Origin: Phycisphaerae bacterium
GTDB taxonomy: Bacteria > Planctomycetota > Phycisphaerae > Sedimentisphaerales > SM23-30
NCBI GenBank assembly: GCA_021736565.1
Contig: JAIPFO010000219.1
Coordinates: 1-6,539, forward strand
Direction: 5' to 3'
DNA length: 6,539 nucleotides
Shown: positions 1 to 4,473 of the stretch, piece after piece
Layout of the letters: each line of letters opens with the position of its first letter
Position numbering within the stretch: position 1 is the first letter of the stretch
Translations under genes and position numbers: made by a program
Notes under the pieces: model-generated
Seen by the model: only the letters and a program-made list of their open reading frames with translations
The model's database searches: none
What the model was told of the DNA's origin: nothing

Positions 1-1
1 C

Positions 2-16
2 ATGGGCAAAGCCCAT
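2..16 (-). terminator. Short perfect hairpin just past the wbpA-type stop codon
   Basis: A 6-bp perfect stem (2-7 with 11-16) closes a 3-nt loop and lies one base beyond the TAG stop (18-20) of the minus-strand dehydrogenase gene. The position suits a transcription terminator stem. The window ends at once on the downstream side, so the T-run needed for an intrinsic terminator cannot be seen. It may instead be the edge of a larger repeat. Confidence 0.3.
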
Positions 17-17
17 A

Positions 18-1325
18 CTACGCCTTGACGATCTTCTTGCGTCCCACTTTCACGTCGGCGGTTGCATTACGCGTATCGACGACCATTTTGGCGTTTTTTA
101 CGATCCACTTGTAATCATAGTCGCTATGATCGGTCGCGATCAGTACCACATCATACTTTTTGATCATCGCATCACTCAACGGCTTACTCTTCATGCCCAG
201 GTTATAGTTTCGCATTTTGTGCGTTTTGGGAATATAAGGGTCGTTATAGTCCACTTTCGCCCCTTTATCCCTTAACAGCTCGATCAGTTCCAGCGAGGGC
301 GATTCGCGGACATCGTCAATATCTTTCTTGTACGCCAGGCCCAACACCAGCACCCTGGAGCCATTCAAGCTCTTGCGTCTGTCGTTCAACGCTTCCATCG
401 TCCGCTGGATCACATAATGCGGCATATCGGTATTGATCTCACCGGCCAGTTCAATGAACCGGGTGGGCATTCCAAACTGCCTGGCCTTCCAGGTCAGATA
501 AAAGGGGTCGATCGGAATACAGTGGCCGCCGAGGCCCGGGCCCGGATAAAACGCCTGGAAACCAAACGGCTTGGTACTGGCCCCATGGATGACATCCCAG
601 ATATCAATCCCCATCCGGTCGAACAACTGCTTCAGTTCGTTCACCATGGCAATATTCACACAACGATAGACGTTTTCGAGGATCTTACATGACTCGGCCA
701 CCTCACAGGAGCCCACCGGGACCAGCGTTTTAATTGCGTATTTGTATATATCCAACGCGACTTCCAGGGATTTCTGATCATATCCGCCGACAACTTTCGG
801 AATCGTTGACGTTTGGAAATGCTTATTACCGGGATCTTCGCGTTCGGGGGAATAGGCCATGTAAAAATCCTTGCCCGCCTTCAGGCCTGACGTCTCCAGA
901 ATCGGGAGCATTAACTCCCGGGTCGTCCCCGGATAGGTTGTGCTTTCCAATACCACCAACTGTCCCTTACGCAAAAATTTCGCGATCGTCTTGCAGGTCT
1001 CTACGACATAAAACATATCTGGTTCGCGATTTTCGGTCAACGGTGTCGGCACACAGATCAATAAAGCGTCCGGTTTGGACATGCCGGCCATTTCCGTCGT
1101 CCCTTTAAACCTGCCAGAATCCACCATCTCGCGTATTTGACTGTGCGGAATATGCTTTAAAGGGCTTTTACCACTATTGATCTTTTTTATCCCCGCTTCG
1201 TTGACGTCAAAACCAGTGACCTTCGCCCCACCGGCACAAAACTCTCGAGCCAAAGGCAGTCCAACATAGCCCAACCCAATAATTCCGACATGAGGTACTT
1301 TTTTCATTTCACTTTTCATAGTCAT
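18..1325 (-). CDS. wbpA: UDP-N-acetyl-D-glucosamine 6-dehydrogenase (WbpA type, nucleotide-sugar dehydrogenase)
   Basis: This 435-residue protein belongs to the UDP-glucose/GDP-mannose dehydrogenase family, which oxidises C6 of a UDP-sugar in two NAD+-dependent steps in the cytoplasm. The N-terminal Rossmann fold has GLGYVG (17-22) and Asp40, which probably binds the NAD ribose. A conserved ESTTYPGTT lies at 127-135 and SPERE at 159-163. The central domain carries Lys214 and Asn218 (KILEN). The catalytic Cys269 sits in GGHCIPIDP (266-274) with Asp273. The C-terminal domain has GLAYKKDIDDVRESPS (329-344). The segments TKPFGFQAFYPGPGLGG (251-267) and DPFYLTWKAR resemble WbpA more than UDP-glucose dehydrogenases, so UDP-GlcNAc to UDP-GlcNAcA is the likely reaction. 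UDP-ManNAc or UDP-GalNAc cannot be excluded. The ATG at 1323-1325 is supported by AAGGA at 1331-1335, 5 nt away. Full family length, no defects. No partner aminotransferase or acetyltransferase is in view. Confidence 0.88.
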   Translation of the reverse strand: MTMKSEMKKVPHVGIIGLGYVGLPLAREFCAGGAKVTGFDVNEAGIKKINSGKSPLKHIPHSQIREMVDSGRFKGTTEMAGMSKPDALLICVPTPLTENREPDMFYVVETCKTIAKFLRKGQLVVLESTTYPGTTRELMLPILETSGLKAGKDFYMAYSPEREDPGNKHFQTSTIPKVVGGYDQKSLEVALDIYKYAIKTLVPVGSCEVAESCKILENVYRCVNIAMVNELKQLFDRMGIDIWDVIHGASTKPFGFQAFYPGPGLGGHCIPIDPFYLTWKARQFGMPTRFIELAGEINTDMPHYVIQRTMEALNDRRKSLNGSRVLVLGLAYKKDIDDVRESPSLELIELLRDKGAKVDYNDPYIPKTHKMRNYNLGMKSKPLSDAMIKKYDVVLIATDHSDYDYKWIVKNAKMVVDTRNATADVKVGRKKIVKA

Positions 1326-1330
1326 CCATT

Positions 1331-1335
1331 TCCTT
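1331..1335 (-). promoter_or_regulatory. Ribosome binding site of the wbpA-type gene
   Basis: AAGGA on the minus strand lies 5 nt before the ATG at 1325. It favours this start over the in-frame ATGs six and eighteen bases further in. Confidence 0.55.
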
Positions 1336-1356
1336 GTTTCGTATTAATCTTTCATA

Positions 1357-1371
1357 GTGGCCCGTGGCCAC
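1357..1371 (-). promoter_or_regulatory. Inverted repeat in the wbpA-type leader
   Basis: GTGGCC and GGCCAC form a perfect 6-bp inverted repeat around a 3-nt centre, 32-46 bp upstream of the dehydrogenase start codon. It could be an operator site or a leader hairpin. The sequence alone does not decide between them. Confidence 0.3.
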
Positions 1372-1514
1372 AATAACCATAAGTTTATATTTCACAGTAA
1401 CTTAAAAACACATTGCCGACGATTTAAACGGACTCCGTCCCGGTAGGTCACCACAAAAAAACGGGTAACCTGTGAGATATAAATCATTTAAATTATTTTG
1501 ATGCGTTAATCCTG

Positions 1515-1532
1515 AAGCCTCATCGGCTTTTA
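1515..1532 (+). terminator. Weak terminator-like hairpin in the rodA leader
   Basis: AAGCC and GGCTT (1515-1519, 1525-1529) form a 5-bp stem with a 5-nt loop, directly followed by TTAT. The shape is that of a weak intrinsic terminator reading towards rodA. No gene lies upstream on the plus strand, so it could be an attenuator in a long leader or chance. Confidence 0.2.
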
Positions 1533-1705
1533 TACGCGTTGCCATTGGCTTTTGGCACAACGATCAACAGTAGGATAATTATCGGCTATTTATCCCAGTG
1601 AATCTATTATTCTATGTCTTTTATGGTCATAACTCAAAAAATTTATCTGCTCTCGGCCTCCGTCCCTGATATTCCTATTTCCAATTGGTCTTTAAGATGT
1701 GAAAA

Positions 1706-1780
1706 ATGAGTTATAAATGCATTTCTGGGGCCGTGGTTCATTTACCTGTTTGCATTATTGGCCAGATATATATACTATGA
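1706..1780 (+). CDS. Possible 24-codon upstream ORF before rodA
   Basis: An ATG at 1706 opens a 24-codon frame that ends in TGA at 1778-1780, four bases before the ATG proposed for rodA (1785). The predicted peptide is largely hydrophobic (ending CIIGQIYIL). Only a weak purine stretch precedes it (AAGATG, 1694-1699), so translation is doubtful. Its one support is position: rodA itself has no visible ribosome binding site, and a short coupled ORF ending beside its start could supply ribosomes. It may equally be a chance frame. Confidence 0.15.
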   Translation: MSYKCISGAVVHLPVCIIGQIYIL

Positions 1781-1784
1781 AAAC

Positions 1785-2921
1785 ATGCTAAATTGGATAG
1801 TACAAGGACGTCTGGGCGGGCTTCGGCTCATCATGGTTGCCGCGGTGCTGGCGCTGGCGGGTATCGGCCTGGTGACGATCGCCCCTTTCGGCAGCGAAGG
1901 GGGATATATTGCCCGACAATTATTCTGGATCACCCTGGGACTGGCCAGTCTTTTCGCCATGAATCTGTTCCATTATAAACACCTGGGCAGGATAAGCTAC
2001 TGGCTTTATTTATTCACCCTTTTACTCTTAGTCTTTATTCTCATTGGCAAATACGTCTTCCCGACCAGCCTGGTCCCCCCCCCGGAGGTCACCGGTCGGG
2101 GCGCATTTCGCTGGATACGAATAGGGCCGGTGAACCTGCAACCTTCTGAATTTGCCAAGATCAGCTATATTATCGGACTGGCCTGGTATCTCCGACACCG
2201 TGAAAACTACCGGACAGTCTCGGGTCTGATCCCGCCGTTTTTGCTGAGCCTGCTCCCGATGATGCTTATCATTCTGGAGCCAGACCTCGGAACAGTCATG
2301 CTATTTTTTCCAATCCTGTTTTCCGTGCTTTTTGTCGCAGGAGCAAAGAAAAGTCACCTGGCCACCATTATGGCCATCGGCCTGCTGCTTTCACCGGTCT
2401 TTTATATGACATTAAAACCCTATCAAAAAGAGCGTATCGTTGGATTTGTCAAGCAGAATACCGACGATACCGCCTGGAAACAAAGTGAAGGCTTTCAACT
2501 CCACCGGTCGAAGACCTGCCTGGGCTCCGGCGGCTTTTGGGGCCAGGGCGTCGAGGGCATCTTCATCCAATATCGATTTCTGCCCGACCGGCACAATGAT
2601 TTTATCTTTGCGCTCATCGGCCACCGCTGGGGATTCGCCGGCTGCATGGTTGTGATATTCCTCTACGTGGTCCTCATTACCTGCGGCATAGAAATCGCCG
2701 CCAACCAGCCCGACCCGTTCGGCCGACTCCTGGCGGCCCAGATGTTTATCAATATGGGCATGACGACGGGCATTATGCCGGTTACCGGGATGACACTCCC
2801 TTTTGTCAGCTACGGCGGCAGCAGCCTGCTGTGCAACTTCATCGCGCTGGGCCTGTTGACTAACATCGCCCGGAACCGCCCCCACCAATTGACCAAGCCA
2901 GCATTTGAGTTTTTTGACTAA
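1785..2921 (+). CDS. rodA: RodA/FtsW-family (SEDS) peptidoglycan glycosyltransferase
   Basis: This multi-pass inner-membrane SEDS protein polymerises glycan strands from lipid II, normally paired with a class B penicillin-binding protein, which is absent here. From ATG 1785 it has 378 residues, normal for RodA, with about ten hydrophobic segments. Family motifs: GAFRWIRIGPVNLQPSE (106-122), EPDLGT (165-170), LGSGGFWGQG (246-255), LPDRHNDFIFA (266-276) with probable catalytic Asp272, and PVTGMTLPFVSYGGSS (332-347). After the catalytic motif the usual acidic pair (GEE) reads GHR (279-281). A run of nine C lies at 2075-2083. Start choice: TTG 1758 would add nine residues, and neither start has a clear Shine-Dalgarno; ATG 1785 is preferred because it places the first membrane segment near the N-terminus. 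RodA is favoured over FtsW from the PVTGMTLPFVSYGG segment, but not with certainty. Confidence 0.85.
   Translation: MLNWIVQGRLGGLRLIMVAAVLALAGIGLVTIAPFGSEGGYIARQLFWITLGLASLFAMNLFHYKHLGRISYWLYLFTLLLLVFILIGKYVFPTSLVPPPEVTGRGAFRWIRIGPVNLQPSEFAKISYIIGLAWYLRHRENYRTVSGLIPPFLLSLLPMMLIILEPDLGTVMLFFPILFSVLFVAGAKKSHLATIMAIGLLLSPVFYMTLKPYQKERIVGFVKQNTDDTAWKQSEGFQLHRSKTCLGSGGFWGQGVEGIFIQYRFLPDRHNDFIFALIGHRWGFAGCMVVIFLYVVLITCGIEIAANQPDPFGRLLAAQMFINMGMTTGIMPVTGMTLPFVSYGGSSLLCNFIALGLLTNIARNRPHQLTKPAFEFFD
2075..2083 (+). repeat. C9 homopolymer tract inside rodA
   Basis: Nine consecutive C bases encode the proline-rich stretch just before the conserved GAFRWI motif. In this copy the frame is intact. A gain or loss of one base would truncate the protein before its catalytic region. 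Confidence 0.9.
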
Positions 2922-3004
2922 CCCGGCACGAACCAAAACCCTAGAAGCTTGCGCAAGATATCATTCATGGGCAGCAATAACCATCAACAACAGGAATCCT
3001 ACAC

Positions 3005-3394
3005 ATGGCAAAAATAAACTTTTCTCTCAACGAACTTCTTACCATCGCAAAAGCCAATGACATCAAACTTGACCGGTTGGAGGATATCCAGGTTCAAGGT
3101 AACACGATTACCGTGGTGATCGCTACCGGGCTGCCCCTGCCTAAAACGATCAAGGCGGATATTGAATTTATCGACTTCGACAACGGCCAGGCGAAACTTG
3201 AACTGAAGGGCAATCCGCTGGTCGGAAAATTTGTCAATATGGTCACACTTCCGACGGGGATCACCTTCAATAGCCCCCATTTTATTATCGATGTAAATTC
3301 CCTGATCGCCCAGAAAGTCAAAGGTCTTTGCATTGAATCCATGACCCTGACCGACGGCGAATTCACCATAACCACCCAAAACACCGCATGCTGA
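3005..3394 (+). CDS. Small conserved-looking protein of unknown function downstream of rodA
   Basis: The gene encodes 129 residues that I do not recognise. There is no signal peptide or membrane segment, so a cytoplasmic location is likely. Residues 5-24 look like an amphipathic helix (FSLNELLTIAKANDIKLDRL). The rest alternates hydrophobic and polar residues as in a beta-rich fold: a strand near 27-39, IKADIEFIDF (45-54), AKLELKG (58-64), a turn with TLPTGITF, then FIIDVNSL and a final MTLTDGEFTITT (113-124). Two cysteines, near 105 and at the last residue, show no metal-site pattern. The start is ATG 3005 with AGGA at 2992-2995, 9 nt upstream. It lies 83 bp after rodA on the same strand with no obvious terminator between, so co-transcription is likely. 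A wall-related role would be inference from position only. Confidence 0.75.
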   Translation: MAKINFSLNELLTIAKANDIKLDRLEDIQVQGNTITVVIATGLPLPKTIKADIEFIDFDNGQAKLELKGNPLVGKFVNMVTLPTGITFNSPHFIIDVNSLIAQKVKGLCIESMTLTDGEFTITTQNTAC

Positions 3395-3448
3395 CGCGCT
3401 CGCCATAACTCTTTTAAGGCTGGTTTTTGGCGGCATAAATGGCGATTT

Positions 3449-3473
3449 TGACGCCAGCGTCATAAGTATTTTT
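3449..3473 (+). terminator. Terminator-like hairpin after the rodA / unknown gene pair
   Basis: TGACGC and GCGTCA (3449-3454, 3457-3462) form a perfect 6-bp inverted repeat with a 2-nt centre, followed after six bases by a T5 run (3469-3473). It lies 55 bp beyond the stop codon at 3394. It is also the first unit of the hairpin array listed next. The tight loop makes it a moderate terminator candidate only. Confidence 0.35.
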
Positions 3474-3577
3474 GATGCGTATTTTCCGCATCTTAAAGGC
3501 CGATTTTTAAACGAAAATCGACTTTTGACGTGAGCATCAATTTTGAGGTTCAAAAATAACTTTTGACGCGGAGTCAA
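3449..3577. repeat. Array of six consecutive short inverted repeats in a convergent spacer
   Basis: Six small hairpins follow one another: 3449-3462 (TGACGC/GCGTCA), 3474-3492 (GATGCG/CGCATC), 3501-3520 (CGATTTT/AAAATCG), 3525-3540 (TTGACG/CATCAA, one mismatch), 3541-3555 (TTTTGA/TCAAAA) and 3563-3577 (TTGAC/GTCAA). The first, second, fourth and sixth share a core of the form TTGAYGC-loop-GCRTCAA; the third and fifth are AT-rich. The word TTTTGA recurs five times on the plus strand (3446, 3470, 3523, 3541, 3561). The array fills most of the gap between two convergent genes, and its last unit overlaps the phosphatase stop codon. Some units probably act as terminators, but the number and similarity exceed what termination needs. 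Confidence 0.65.
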
Positions 3578-4242
3578 TGCGCACTGTCGGCGACTTCCTT
3601 CTTGATCGCTTCGACATCCAATTGATCAACAAACTCCATCAAGTTTTTCCAGGTCTCATGGAAATTAAATCCGCCCCGGGTCATTTCCTTGAGGGCGTCC
3701 TCTTTGCTCCAGCCTTCCATCACGACCCGGTAGATCGCACACATTGTCCCGGTCCGGTCTGCACCGTGGAGGCAGTGGACAAACACCGGCTGTTGATCCG
3801 GATCATTGACGATCTTCAAAAACCGCACAATGTCCTCCCGTTCGGCATGCCAGGCCGCCATCTTGATATGCTCATAGCCGGGAGTCCATTCGCCCATCTC
3901 ATCCCGATCCGAATGAAACTTCCGCAGGTTCACGATCGTCTTTATCCCGGACTCCTTCAGATTCGCCATCCCCTCTGACGTCGGCTGGGCACCACGATAA
4001 AGCCCATCGGAAACCTTATGATAATTCGGGACCCCGGCAAGCTCCAACGGCGTCGCCCACAGTCGTCCGGAGGCTTTCTCCGCCGGCAGGTCTCGCTTAT
4101 CGTTCGCCGAAAAAGAGCCGGTCTCATTCCGAAACGAATGCACACCATAGGCAACCACCCCCACGATAACCACGGCCAATAGGATAGCAATGCGTTTACC
4201 TCTTGAAAATGAAACCGTCTTGGCAGCATCAGAATTCACCAT
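3574..4242 (-). CDS. Membrane-anchored tyrosine/dual-specificity-type phosphatase
   Basis: This 222-residue protein has a basic N-terminus (SFSRGKR, 11-17), one membrane helix (about 18-35), a linker, and a cysteine-dependent phosphatase domain (about 70-215). The signature HCLHGADRTG (156-165) gives catalytic Cys157 and Arg163 of the CX5R loop. LYRGAQPTSEG (81-91) and IVNLR (103-107) are typical of the plant/fungal atypical DSP (Siw14-like) and DUF442-like branch. The positive-inside rule puts the catalytic domain outside the cytoplasmic membrane. The substrate is unknown: phosphoproteins, inositol phosphates or other phosphoesters are all possible. The general acid is not obvious; candidates lie in WHAERED (131-137). 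The ATG at 4242 is preceded by AGGAG 6 nt away. It converges on the rodA transcript. The next minus-strand gene upstream is 231 bp away, so it probably has its own promoter. Confidence 0.82.
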   Translation of the reverse strand: MVNSDAAKTVSFSRGKRIAILLAVVIVGVVAYGVHSFRNETGSFSANDKRDLPAEKASGRLWATPLELAGVPNYHKVSDGLYRGAQPTSEGMANLKESGIKTIVNLRKFHSDRDEMGEWTPGYEHIKMAAWHAEREDIVRFLKIVNDPDQQPVFVHCLHGADRTGTMCAIYRVVMEGWSKEDALKEMTRGGFNFHETWKNLMEFVDQLDVEAIKKEVADSAH

Positions 4243-4248
4243 AATGGA

Positions 4249-4253
4249 CTCCT
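4249..4253 (-). promoter_or_regulatory. Ribosome binding site of the phosphatase gene
   Basis: AGGAG on the minus strand lies 6 nt before the ATG at 4242. This fixes the start and keeps the membrane anchor within the protein. Confidence 0.7.
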
Positions 4254-4288
4254 ATGTTAACTTTTACACTTTTTTGTACAGGTTGCCT

Positions 4289-4317
4289 TTTATACTCATC
4301 CGAGTACATTTTTTCGA
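4289..4317 (-). promoter_or_regulatory. Candidate sigma70-type promoter of the phosphatase gene
   Basis: On the minus strand TCGAAA (4312-4317, four of six to consensus) lies 17 bp before TATAAA (4289-4294), placing a start site near 4280 and a leader of about 40 nt. A small inverted repeat, TACTC-ATCC-GAGTA (4293-4306), overlaps the -10/spacer region and could be an operator. Prediction by eye only. Confidence 0.35.
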
Positions 4318-4404
4318 ATCGCGCGTAACATAAGCCTTTAATTTGTAGAGATTTATATCCCGACTAAACGGGGAATTTCAATCGCAATCACTATAATGCG
4401 GGAA

Positions 4405-4438
4405 TCATTGGCAATCTTTTAACGCCAACGCCCAATGA
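4405..4438 (-). other. Inverted repeat downstream of the PKD-protein gene
   Basis: TCATTGG and CCAATGA (4405-4411, 4432-4438) form a perfect 7-bp stem starting 35 bp past the stop of the PKD gene. An alternative inner stem pairs TTGGC (4408-4412) with GCCAA (4424-4428). No T-run follows on the minus strand, so this is not a classical intrinsic terminator. It may stabilise the 3' end or be chance. Confidence 0.25.
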
Positions 4439-4473
4439 AGCGTACCAGTGGGGTCGTAAAAATTTGTAACAGA

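Larger units (their letters stand above)
1326..1784. other. Long divergent intergenic spacer between the wbpA-type gene and rodA
   Basis: About 430-460 bp separate two divergently transcribed genes, so promoters for both should lie here. The spacer is more AT-rich than the flanking genes. TATAAA-like boxes appear on the minus strand (1384-1389) and the plus strand (1712-1717), but neither has a convincing -35 element at normal spacing. It holds several short inverted repeats: 1357-1371, 1428-1438 (ACGGA-C-TCCGT), 1445-1471 (8-bp arms, one mismatch, A-rich loop), 1515-1529 and 1537-1562 (CGTTG/CAACG outer stem). No long reading frame or tRNA was found. Confidence 0.6.

Noticed and set aside
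1409..1474. Segment with CCGGTAGGT and GGGTAACC resembling the 3' half of a c-di-GMP-I (GEMM) riboswitch
   Set aside because: The conserved 5' half (GCAAA and ACGCAAAGC-type core) is missing and the loop is an A7 run. The resemblance is limited to a short stem.
1496..1506. TTTTGATGCGT also found at 3470-3480
   Set aside because: An 11-base match between two places is expected a few times by chance in a window this long, and the flanks differ.
2412..2936. 174-codon minus-strand frame across rodA
   Set aside because: It is antisense to clear SEDS motifs and its predicted protein resembles no family; a shadow of rodA.
2948..2957. CTTGCGCAAG self-complementary 10-mer between rodA and the next gene
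   Set aside because: Short, isolated and not followed by a T-run; compatible with chance.
2999..3577. 192-codon minus-strand frame across the 3005 gene and the hairpin array
   Set aside because: It runs antisense to a better gene with a ribosome binding site and includes the repeat spacer; no coding signals of its own.
3449..3577. Hairpin array considered as a CRISPR array or integron attC series
   Set aside because: The units are not identical, have no uniform spacers, and lack the core sites or length expected of attC; no cas or integrase gene is present.
4392..4397. Consensus TATAAT on the plus strand
   Set aside because: No -35 element lies at proper spacing and no plus-strand gene follows; the next gene is on the minus strand.
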